A DNA stretch of 64,000 nt, taken from positions 1 to 64,000 of the forward strand of contig DASZNF010000066.1 of the NCBI GenBank assembly GCA_035551355.1, in the 5' to 3' direction. Positions 23,812 to 30,959 of this stretch are shown in pieces. The DNA is from DATATV01 sp035551355 (lineage in GTDB: Bacteria; Actinomycetota; Actinomycetes; Mycobacteriales; Pseudonocardiaceae). The first letter of the stretch is position 1, and the number at the start of each line of letters is the position of its first letter. The position numbers and the translations under genes are program-made. A model generated the notes under the pieces. That model was given only the letters and a program-made list of their open reading frames with translations, was not told the DNA's origin and searched no databases.

Positions 23812-24996
23812 TCAGGCCCCGGACGCTCCCGCGGGCAAGCGGGCGGTGACGGTGAGCCCGCCGCCGGGCACCGGGTCGGCGTAGAGCTGGCCGCCGTGCG
23901 CGGCCACCACCGCGCGCACGATGGACAGGCCGAGCCCGGTGCCGGTGCGGGCGGTGCGATCCACCCCGCCCCGGCGGAACGGCTCGAACAACTCGGTCAC
24001 CCGGTCGCGCTGCACGGCCGGGCCGGAGGAGCCCACCCGCAGCGTGGACCACTGCCCGTTGGCCTCGGTGCACACCTCGATCCAGCCGCCGGACACGTTG
24101 TGCCGCACCGCGTTCTCCAGCAGATTGCCGGCTACCCGCTCCAGCAGCGCCGGATCGCCCACCGCGGGCGCGGCCTCGGTCCGGAAGGCCGAACGCAGGC
24201 CGCGGGCCTCGGCGTCCCCGCGCACCGCGGCCCAGGCCGAGTTCACCACCGAGGCCAGATCCACCGGCTCCCGCACAGCCAGCCCGGCGCCCTCGGTGCG
24301 GGCCAGGAACAACAGGGCCTCCACCAGTTGCCCGGCCCGCAGCGCGGCCCGGCTGACCACCGCGGACATCCGGCGCAGCTCCTCGACGTCGGCGTCCGGG
24401 TCGGAGAGGGTGACGTCCAGTTCGGTGCGGATCACCGACAGCGGGGTGCGCAGCTCGTGGCTGGCGTTGGCCACGAACCGGCGCTGGGACTCGAAGGTGG
24501 CCTGCAGCCGGTCCAGCATGGCGTCGAAGGTGTCGGCCAGCTGGGCCACCTCGTCGCGCGGGCCGCGCAACGCGATGCGCTCGCCGAGCGATTCGGCGGA
24601 CAGGCGCCGGGCGGTCGCGGTGACCTCGTGCAGCGGGCGCAGGAACCGGCCGGTCAACGTCCAGGCCAGGATCGCCGCGGCCGCGACCACACACAGGAAG
24701 GCCACCGATCCGGCCTGCAACACCCGGTCCCGCGCGTAGTCGGCCAGCATCTGGCCCCAGGCCGAAGCGGTCACCCGCTGCCCGTTCACCTCGAACTGAC
24801 CGGTCGCCGGCTGCGGCATGGCCGACGCCACGTTGCCCACCAGCATCCAGCCCAGCCAGAGCAGCAGCACGCTGACCCCGGCGGTCAACGCGGTGGCCAG
24901 CAGGGTCAGCCGGAGCCGTAGACCGGGACCGCGCCGCCGGCGCACCAGCGGACGCTCCTCGTCCACCTCGGCCACCGCGTCAGCCAACCTCCGCAT
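23812..24996 (-). CDS. Sensor histidine kinase (CutS-like)
   Basis: The 394-residue kinase has membrane helices at about residues 30-52 and 95-116 with a short extracytoplasmic loop, a HAMP domain at about 117-170, the SHELRTPL box with His180, N-box Asn291/Asn295, and a GTGLGLSIV G2 box. The usual Asp of the DxGxG box is replaced in VGSSGPAV; related CutS-type kinases also vary here, so activity may be retained. The start overlaps the regulator gene by 17 bases. The 3' end abuts the truncated EamA gene, close to a deletion junction. Confidence 0.92.
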   Translation of the reverse strand: MRRLADAVAEVDEERPLVRRRRGPGLRLRLTLLATALTAGVSVLLLWLGWMLVGNVASAMPQPATGQFEVNGQRVTASAWGQMLADYARDRVLQAGSVAFLCVVAAAAILAWTLTGRFLRPLHEVTATARRLSAESLGERIALRGPRDEVAQLADTFDAMLDRLQATFESQRRFVANASHELRTPLSVIRTELDVTLSDPDADVEELRRMSAVVSRAALRAGQLVEALLFLARTEGAGLAVREPVDLASVVNSAWAAVRGDAEARGLRSAFRTEAAPAVGDPALLERVAGNLLENAVRHNVSGGWIEVCTEANGQWSTLRVGSSGPAVQRDRVTELFEPFRRGGVDRTARTGTGLGLSIVRAVVAAHGGQLYADPVPGGGLTVTARLPAGASGA

Positions 24997-25666
24997 TCAC
25001 GTCACCGGCCGCGGGCACCCGGTACCCGGAGCCGACCACGGTGTCGATCAGGCCCGGCTCGCCGAGCTTCTTGCGCAGCGTCATCACGGTCACCCGGACC
25101 GTGGTGGTGAACGGGTCGGCGTTCTCGTCCCACACGCGTTCCAGCAGCTCCTCGCTGCTCACCACGGACCCGGCCGCGGCCAGCAGGACCTCCAGCACGC
25201 CGAACTCCTTGCGGGTCAGCTCCACCGGCTCGCCCGCGCGCAGCACGGTGCGCTTGGCCGGGTCCAGCTCCACGTCCCCGGCGCGCAGCACCGGCGGGGT
25301 GGCCGGGGTCGACCGGCGGCCCAGCGCGCGCACCCGGGCGACCAGCTCGGGGAAGGCGAACGGCTTGGCCAGGTAGTCATCGGCGCCCAGGGACAGGCCC
25401 TCCACCCGGTCGGCCACCGCGTCGCTGGCGGTGAGCATGATGACCCGGCTGACCGCGCCCGCGGCCACGATCTCCTTGCACAGCTCGTCGCCGGACATGC
25501 CGGGCAGGTCCCGGTCCAGCACCACCACGTCGTACCGGGTGATGGTGACCTTCTCGTGGCCGGAGTCGCCGTCGAACGCGACATCCACGGCCATACCCTC
25601 ACGCCGCAGGCCCCGGGCGATCGCCTCGGCCAGCGGTTGTTCGTCCTCGACTACCAGGATCCGCAC
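24980..25666 (-). CDS. OmpR-family response regulator
   Basis: The 228-residue regulator pairs with the overlapping histidine kinase. Receiver: VVEDE at residues 5-9, phospho-acceptor Asp51 in VVVLDRDLPG, Lys101 in AKPF. Winged-helix output domain at about 130-222 with LTRKEFGVLEVLL and VVGSGYRV. The start is uncertain: GTG 25666 matches family length but its GGAGG lies only one base away, so ATG 25684 (six residues longer) or leaderless translation is possible. It is divergent from an AraC-type gene with a 96-base gap. Confidence 0.92.
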   Translation of the reverse strand: MRILVVEDEQPLAEAIARGLRREGMAVDVAFDGDSGHEKVTITRYDVVVLDRDLPGMSGDELCKEIVAAGAVSRVIMLTASDAVADRVEGLSLGADDYLAKPFAFPELVARVRALGRRSTPATPPVLRAGDVELDPAKRTVLRAGEPVELTRKEFGVLEVLLAAAGSVVSSEELLERVWDENADPFTTTVRVTVMTLRKKLGEPGLIDTVVGSGYRVPAAGDVNAEVG

Positions 25667-25720
25667 CCCTCCACGGTGCCACATTTCCGAAGTGGACCGC
25701 GGGCAGGGCCGACAAAACTG

Positions 25721-25751
25721 TTGACAACCGGGATCGGGGGTGTGGTATGCG
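25721..25751 (+). promoter_or_regulatory. Promoter of the AraC-VOC pair
   Basis: A perfect TTGACA at 25721-25726 is followed, after 19 bases, by TATGCG at 25746-25751. The GTG start at 25763 is 11 bases further on, so the leader is very short or absent. The -10 match is modest. Confidence 0.45.
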
Positions 25752-25762
25752 ATGCTGTTCTG

Positions 25763-26182
25763 GTGAATGCCGAGGATCTCGTCCGGCTGCGGCGGGCCCG
25801 GGACCGGATGGACCGCGAGTACGCCAAGCCACTGGACGTGCCGGTGCTGGCCCGCACCGCGCTGATGTCGCCCGGGCATTTCTCGCGCCGCTTCCGCGCC
25901 GCGTTCGGCGAGACCCCGTACAGCTACCTGATGACCCGGCGGATCGAACGGGCCAAGACCCTGTTGCGGCGAGGGGATCTGTCGGTCACCGAGGTCTGTT
26001 TCGCGGTGGGTTGTACGTCACTGGGGTCGTTCAGCTCACGGTTCACCGAGCTGGTCGGCGAGAGCCCGAGCGCCTACCGGGCGCGGGATCACCGGGACAG
26101 CGCGTCGATCCCGCCGTGTTACGTCCGGCTGTTGACCCGGCCGGTCAGGAACGGAGAAGCGGGTTCCCTGGCCAAGCCGTAG
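25763..26182 (+). CDS. Short AraC-family regulator (HTH domain only)
   Basis: The 139-residue protein is nearly all AraC/XylS DNA-binding domain: two helix-turn-helix units, with ARTALMSPGHFSRRFRAAFG and the signature LSVTEVCFAVGCTSLGSFSS then FTELVGESPSAYR. It lacks an N-terminal sensor domain, so it may bind constitutively or sense through a partner. The VOC gene starts nine bases after its stop, a frequent pairing, and is probably its target. GTG start; the frame extends much further upstream only as antisense of the response regulator. Confidence 0.88.
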   Translation: MNAEDLVRLRRARDRMDREYAKPLDVPVLARTALMSPGHFSRRFRAAFGETPYSYLMTRRIERAKTLLRRGDLSVTEVCFAVGCTSLGSFSSRFTELVGESPSAYRARDHRDSASIPPCYVRLLTRPVRNGEAGSLAKP

Positions 26183-26191
26183 GTTCTCGGC

Positions 26192-26608
26192 ATGGCAATC
26201 ACGTTGTCGTTCTGCTTCATCGCAGTGCACGACCACGACAAGGCGCTGGCGTTCTACCGGGACACGCTGGGTTTCGAGGTGCGCAACGACGTGTCCTGGG
26301 AGGGCCTGCGCTGGGTGACGGTGGGCTCGCCCGAGCAGCCGGACGTGTCCATCGTGCTGGAGCCGCCCGCCGCCGACCCGAACACCTCGCCCACGGACAA
26401 GCAGGCCCTGTCCGACCTGCTGGCCAAGGGCCTGCTGCGGGCCGCGGTGTTCAGCACCGACGACTGCGACGGCACGTTCGAGCGCATCCAGGCGGCCGGT
26501 GGTGAGGTGGTGCAGGAGCCGATGGACCAGCCGTATGGGGTGCGCGACTGCGCGTTCCGCGATCCGTCGGGGAATCTGCTGCGGTTCAACCAGCCCCAGA
26601 AAATGTGA
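26192..26608 (+). CDS. VOC-family (glyoxalase-like) protein
   Basis: The 138-residue protein has the paired beta-alpha-beta-beta-beta modules of the vicinal oxygen chelate family: DHDKALAFYRDTLGFEVR near the N-terminus and GGEVVQEPMDQPYGVRD then FRDPSGNLLRF near the C-terminus. Family members act in metal-dependent detoxification, antibiotic resistance or dioxygenase chemistry. The first metal His is not obvious (FCFIAVHDHD offers candidates). It is in an operon with the short AraC regulator. The 3' end overlaps the convergent monooxygenase gene by 23 bases. Confidence 0.88.
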   Translation: MAITLSFCFIAVHDHDKALAFYRDTLGFEVRNDVSWEGLRWVTVGSPEQPDVSIVLEPPAADPNTSPTDKQALSDLLAKGLLRAAVFSTDDCDGTFERIQAAGGEVVQEPMDQPYGVRDCAFRDPSGNLLRFNQPQKM

Positions 26609-28118
26609 TGGCTGGCCGGCTGAACCGAAGTGTTGGTTGGCCGCACCAGCGTTCGAGCGTGCCGCGCAGGCTGGCCGGATCGGCGCGCGGACCGCGGTCG
26701 GCAGCCCAGGCGATGTAGCCGTCGGGGCGGACGAACAGGGCGGCCAGGTCACCGAAGGCGGGCCGGGTGTGGACGTCGACGCGGTCGGACCAGTCGGCCG
26801 CGGCCGAGGAGACATCCGGTGCGCCGGTGAAGTCCAGCAGGACCGGGCGGGGCCGGCGCAGCAGGGCATCGAGGCCGGGGATGGCCGGGACGTGGCGGCC
26901 GACCAGCGGATGCGATGCGACCTCCAGGCCGTCGCCGCCAGCCGGTGCGCCCCGGTCGTCGTGGCCTGGCACAGCGCCGAGGTCGTAGCGGATGTCGAGG
27001 CTTTGCAGGGAGGCGACCAGGTGCTCGCCGGTGGCGGGGATCTCGGTCAGCAACTGGCCGAACAGCTCGCGGACGGCCTGGCTGTGCGGGTCCGGGCGCA
27101 TGATCGCGCCCTGGGCGCGGGTCAGGGCCAGCACCCTCGCGGCCACCGGGTGGCGCTCGGCGGTGTAGGTGTCCAGCAGGCCCTCGGGCGCCCAGCCGTG
27201 CACCGCCGCGGCCAGTTTCCAGCCCAGGTTCGCCGCGTCCTGCAGCCCGAGGTTGAGGCCCTGGCCACCGAACGGCGGGTTCACGTGGGCGGCGTCGCCG
27301 GCCAGGAGCACTCGCCCGTTGCGGTAGGTGCCGGCCTGGCGGGTGGTGTCGGAGAACCGGCCGGCGAAGCCCATCTCGACCACCCGGACGTCGGCGCCGC
27401 TGACCCGGCGCAGGCTGGCTTCCACCTCGGCCGGGCCGACCTCGGCCCGCCGGTCGCTGGGACCGCCGTCGAACTCGGTGGTGATGCATTTGCCCGATTC
27501 CGGGCTGAACTCGTAGATGCCGGTGTCGGTGAAGTTCCAGCCGGGCGTGAGCCGCTCGGGGTGATCGAGCACGACGCCCTTGGCCTTGCGGATCGTCGAG
27601 ATCGGGTCGGTGCCGGGGAAGTCGAACCCGGCCAGCTTGCGCACGGTGCTGCGGGCGCCGTCGCAGCCGGCCAGGTACCGGGCCCGCCGGGTCTCGCCGG
27701 TGGCCAACCGCACGGTGACCCCCTCGGCGTCCTGGTCCAGGGCGACGACCTCCCCGCCGCGCAGCACCGGAACGCCGAGTTCGACGGCGTGCTCGAGAAG
27801 CAGGCGCTCCAGCACCGGCTGGGTGATGGCCACGGCGGGCGGCAGCTCGATCTCGGGGTCGGGCCACACAACGAAGCCCGCGAACCAGCCGCCCATCCGG
27901 TCCGCCGCGCCGGCGTCGGCCGACAGCTCGGCGAGGCGTGGGCCCAGGCCGCGGCGGATCAGCACCTGGGCACTGCGGCCGTTGATCGAACTGGCCTTCT
28001 CCACCGGGCTGGGCTCGGTCAGCCGTTCCAGCACGGTCACCGACAGGCCGGCCAGCCGCAGCTCGGCCGCGAGCAGCAGGCCCACCGGCCCACCGCCGGT
28101 CACGATCACGTCATCCAT
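26586..28118 (-). CDS. FAD-dependent aromatic/polyketide hydroxylase-like monooxygenase
   Basis: The 510-residue flavoprotein belongs to the PheA/TetX/polyketide hydroxylase group. VIVTGGGPVGLLLAAELRLAG near the start binds FAD, the middle holds the GCDGARSTVRKLAGF segment with DG fingerprint, and VLLAGDAAHVNPPFGGQGLN near residues 285-305 is the second FAD motif. A thioredoxin-like C-terminal domain follows. It may hydroxylate or inactivate an aromatic compound or drug. The ATG is four bases from a minus-strand TATGGT box; a TTGACA lies 20 bases further up with the TetR-type operator between them. Confidence 0.9.
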   Translation of the reverse strand: MDDVIVTGGGPVGLLLAAELRLAGLSVTVLERLTEPSPVEKASSINGRSAQVLIRRGLGPRLAELSADAGAADRMGGWFAGFVVWPDPEIELPPAVAITQPVLERLLLEHAVELGVPVLRGGEVVALDQDAEGVTVRLATGETRRARYLAGCDGARSTVRKLAGFDFPGTDPISTIRKAKGVVLDHPERLTPGWNFTDTGIYEFSPESGKCITTEFDGGPSDRRAEVGPAEVEASLRRVSGADVRVVEMGFAGRFSDTTRQAGTYRNGRVLLAGDAAHVNPPFGGQGLNLGLQDAANLGWKLAAAVHGWAPEGLLDTYTAERHPVAARVLALTRAQGAIMRPDPHSQAVRELFGQLLTEIPATGEHLVASLQSLDIRYDLGAVPGHDDRGAPAGGDGLEVASHPLVGRHVPAIPGLDALLRRPRPVLLDFTGAPDVSSAAADWSDRVDVHTRPAFGDLAALFVRPDGYIAWAADRGPRADPASLRGTLERWCGQPTLRFSRPAITFSGAG

Positions 28119-28130
28119 AAAAACCATACT

Positions 28131-28148
28131 GACGCCAAAGTTGGTGTC
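28131..28148. promoter_or_regulatory. TetR-type operator between monooxygenase and regulator
   Basis: GACGCCAA-AG-TTGGTGTC is an inverted repeat with seven of eight positions matched; a weaker match extends three bases on each side. It lies between the -35 TTGACA (minus strand, near 28154) and -10 of the monooxygenase promoter, and just upstream of the regulator's TAAGAT box. One bound dimer could repress both genes. Confidence 0.65.
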
Positions 28149-28181
28149 TGTCAAAGTTTTGCGTGCGATAAGATTTCGGGC

Positions 28182-28805
28182 ATGGCCGCTGGACTGCGCG
28201 AACGCAAGAAGCACGAGACCCGGCAGCGCATCTCCGACGCCGCCTCCCAGCTCTTCCTCGCCCGCGGGTTCGACGAGGTGACGGTGGCGCAGGTCGCGGA
28301 GGCCGCCGACGTGTCCCGGGTGACCGTCACCAACTACTTCCCGCGCAAGGAAGACCTGATCCTGGACCTCTACGACGAGGCCGAGACGCTGCTGCTGGAC
28401 GCGTTGCGGGACCGGCCCGCCGGGCAGCCCGCGGCCGGAGCGATGCGCGGGTTGATGCACCGGCTGGTGGCGCAGCGGCACCCGCTGACCGGGACCCACC
28501 CCGATGTGGCGGTGTTCGGGCGGCTGGTCGCGGCCAGCCCCGCCCTGCGCGACCGCGCCCGCGAACAACAGGACGAGCTCGCGGCGGCCGTGGCCACGCT
28601 GCTGGCCGAGGAGACCGGCGACCCGGCCGGCGCGGAACTGGCGGGCGGGCTGCTGCTGGCCACGATCCGGACCCTGGTGGTCACGCCCATCCGGCGGCTG
28701 ATGACCGGCGAACCGGCCGAGACGGTGGTCACCGACCTGGACCGCCAGATCGACCGCGCCTTCGACCTGCTGGCCGACGGCCTACGCGGCTTCGCCCCGC
28801 ACTGA
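28182..28805 (+). CDS. TetR-family regulator
   Basis: The 207-residue regulator has an N-terminal helix-turn-helix (RQRISDAASQLFLARGFDEV then VAEAADVSRVTVTNYFPRKE) and a divergent helical ligand domain. It is divergent from the flavin monooxygenase with an operator between them, so it most likely represses that gene until a hydrophobic or aromatic compound binds. The ATG follows TAAGAT (28169-28174) by seven bases, with no ribosome site, indicating leaderless translation. Confidence 0.93.
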   Translation: MAAGLRERKKHETRQRISDAASQLFLARGFDEVTVAQVAEAADVSRVTVTNYFPRKEDLILDLYDEAETLLLDALRDRPAGQPAAGAMRGLMHRLVAQRHPLTGTHPDVAVFGRLVAASPALRDRAREQQDELAAAVATLLAEETGDPAGAELAGGLLLATIRTLVVTPIRRLMTGEPAETVVTDLDRQIDRAFDLLADGLRGFAPH

Positions 28806-28880
28806 CCGACCCGGAAATCGCGCCGGGCGCGCGGCCGTCCGAGCGCGCTCAGCGGCGGGTGGTCAGCAATCGAACCCGGC

Positions 28881-28936
28881 GCGAGCGGCCGATGCAGAAG
28901 GCCGATGCAGAAGAACGCGAGCGGCCGATTCAGAAG
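28881..28936. repeat. 36-base-period direct repeat at a gene end
   Basis: GCGAGCGGCCGATGCAGAAG at 28881-28900 recurs with one change at 28917-28936, and its second half recurs once between them. The last copy runs across the stop codon of the Gly-rich protein gene at 28930. Confidence 0.8.
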
Positions 28937-29709
28937 AAGTTGTCGTTGCCGCCGCCGAGGTCACCGCCACCCCAGTCGCCGCCGCCGAAATCGAAGCCGC
29001 CGCCCTGGTCCCCGCCCCCACCGAAGCCGCCGTTGTCGAAGCCGCCGTTGTCGAAGCCGCCGCCGTCCATGCCCTGGTCGAACCCGGCGTCGTAGCCCTG
29101 CTGGTCGCCGATGCCGTCCATGCCGGAGAACAGCGCGTCCATCACCAGGAACGAGCCGACGCCCCACGCCCCGGCCACCAGCGCCGGCTTCCACCACGGC
29201 TCGCTGTACCAGCCCTGCGGCACCGGCCGCCCGGCCACCATGCCGCCCGGGTAGTAGTGCGGGGTGCGCGTTCCGGGATTGGGCGAGGCCTCGTATTCGT
29301 GGCCCTCGACCGAGACCTGCCGGTCCTCCCCCACCTTGCCCGCGCCCCGCGCGTCCGGGTCGGCGGGCAGGTCCGGGCCCGGGTCCAGGCCCATGGCCAG
29401 CCGCGCGGCCCGCACGTAGTACAGCCCCTCCAGCGCGGTCTTGGTCACCAGCTTGCACTGCGCCGCCGTGGTCGCCTGGTCCATCTGCGAACCGGCCGCG
29501 GTGTACCGCTCGGACGCGTCGGCGATGGCCTGCCTGGACGCCTCATCGGTGCCGGTGAGGTTCATCACCTGCCCGCCCAGCCGCTCCACCCAGCGGCGCG
29601 CCTCCGCCTTGGCGTCGTCCAGGTTGCCCCCGGACCGCCGGCGGGACGTCGCCACCAGCGCGACCACGACCAACGCGAGCAGGAGCAGCACTATCAGCAG
29701 GCCCGTCAT
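28930..29709 (-). CDS. Membrane-anchored protein with Gly/Asp/Phe-rich tail
   Basis: The 259-residue protein starts with a membrane helix (TGLLIVLLLLALVVVALVAT, residues 2-21), then a helical region with conserved Cys in AAQCKLVTKTALEGLYYVR, a Trp-rich stretch PQGWYSEPWWKPALVAGAWG, a second hydrophobic segment, and a C-terminal tail of GFDNGG-type repeats rich in Gly, Asp, Asn and Phe. Such tails are probably disordered. No function is recognised. It is downstream of the ferritin/VIT1 gene on the same strand after a 101-base gap with tandem repeats. Confidence 0.75.
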   Translation of the reverse strand: MTGLLIVLLLLALVVVALVATSRRRSGGNLDDAKAEARRWVERLGGQVMNLTGTDEASRQAIADASERYTAAGSQMDQATTAAQCKLVTKTALEGLYYVRAARLAMGLDPGPDLPADPDARGAGKVGEDRQVSVEGHEYEASPNPGTRTPHYYPGGMVAGRPVPQGWYSEPWWKPALVAGAWGVGSFLVMDALFSGMDGIGDQQGYDAGFDQGMDGGGFDNGGFDNGGFGGGGDQGGGFDFGGGDWGGGDLGGGNDNFF

Positions 29710-29760
29710 ATACCGGTCAACGCCGGCCAAAGCGCCCGAGTTCCATCGCGAACCGGCGCC

Positions 29761-29828
29761 GATCAGCCAAGTCGGCCGCCGGCCGATCAGCCAAGTCTGC
29801 CGCCGCTCGATCAGCCGACGCTGTGGCC
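29761..29828. repeat. 24-base tandem repeat, two and a half copies
   Basis: Copies start at 29761, 29785 and 29809 and each begins GATCAGCC; the third is partial and diverged. The third copy contains the stop codon of the ferritin/VIT1 gene (29811). Confidence 0.85.
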
Positions 29829-30959
29829 GATCAGGTGCCCGATGCCGAACACGATCAGCGCCGCGATCCCGCCGACCAGCAGCTGCCGCAACCCGTTGCG
29901 CACCGCGGGCCGCCCGTTGATCAGCCCGATCGTGGCCCCCACCCCGAACAGCGCCACCGCGGCCAGCCCGACCGCGGTGTACAGCGCGGCCATGCCCGAT
30001 CCGAAGATGTAGGGCAGCACCACGACCACCGCGCCCAGCGCGAACGCGACCAGGCTGGAGAAGGCCGCGCCCCACGGCGAACCCAGTTCGTCCGGGTCCA
30101 GGCCGAGCTCCTCGCGGGCCATGGTGTCCAGCGCGGCGTCCTTGTCCTTCATGATCGTCCGGGCGACCTTCTCGGCCTCCTCTGCGTCCAGGCCCTTGGC
30201 CCGGTAGATCAGCGCCAGTTCCTCGGTCTCGGCCTCCGGATCGTCGCGCAGTTCCTCGCCTTCCAGCTCGATCTCGTGCTGGAACGCCTCGCGCTGGCTG
30301 CTCATCGAGATGTACTCACCGGCGGCCATGGAGAACGCCCCGGCCAGCAGCCCGGCGATGCCGGCGAACAGCACCGTGCCGCTGGCCACCCCGGACCCGG
30401 CGAAGCCCATCACCAGCGAGGTGTTGGACACCAGCCCGTCGTTCACGCCGAACACGGCGGCCCGCAAGCTGCCCGAGCGGTCGCTGCGGTGCCAGCGCTC
30501 CTTGCGGAGGATCCGCCGCCCCGGGGTGTCGTCGTCATCACCGCGCAGGTTGGTCAGCACCCGGGCATGCGAGCGCTCGTCCACCGCCATGTCCAGGGTG
30601 GCGTCCGGGTCGGCGTCGTACATCCCGGCGTCGGCGTGCTCGGCCCGTTCCATCAGCGGCAGCACCGCGTCCACCGAGAACCGGCGGGCCAGCCAGGTCA
30701 GCACCCAGCCGCGCAGCCCGATTCTGGTGCCTTCGGGCACCGCCGCGCCCAGCGCCGTGAGCTTGTCGGCCCAGTGCTTGGCGTGCTTGTCCTCGACCGA
30801 GGCCAGCTGCAGGAAGATCTCCTTGCGCTCGCCGGTGCTGCCTGCCGCAAGCCCCCGGTAGAGCGCGGCGCTCTGCCGCTCGGAGACCAGCAACTCCCTG
30901 AACCGGGCCGCCGAGCGGCGCCGGTCCGACCCGCCCCCGGGCGAGTCCGGACTGGTCAT
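29811..30959 (-). CDS. Ferritin-like/VIT1 fusion transporter (MbfA-like)
   Basis: The 382-residue protein joins an N-terminal ferritin-like domain (metal ligands probably Glu27 in SERQSAALY and Glu56/His59 in VEDKHAKHW, with further Glu/His near 129-150) to a C-terminal VIT1/CCC1 membrane domain beginning SLRAAVFGVNDGLVSNTSLVMGFAG. Proteins of this build, such as MbfA, export iron or manganese. The ATG overlaps the dxs stop by four bases (ATGA), so it is translated with dxs and probably belongs to the kimA-trmA-dxs transcript. Metal specificity is not shown by the sequence. Confidence 0.88.
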   Translation of the reverse strand: MTSPDSPGGGSDRRRSAARFRELLVSERQSAALYRGLAAGSTGERKEIFLQLASVEDKHAKHWADKLTALGAAVPEGTRIGLRGWVLTWLARRFSVDAVLPLMERAEHADAGMYDADPDATLDMAVDERSHARVLTNLRGDDDDTPGRRILRKERWHRSDRSGSLRAAVFGVNDGLVSNTSLVMGFAGSGVASGTVLFAGIAGLLAGAFSMAAGEYISMSSQREAFQHEIELEGEELRDDPEAETEELALIYRAKGLDAEEAEKVARTIMKDKDAALDTMAREELGLDPDELGSPWGAAFSSLVAFALGAVVVVLPYIFGSGMAALYTAVGLAAVALFGVGATIGLINGRPAVRNGLRQLLVGGIAALIVFGIGHLIGHSVG

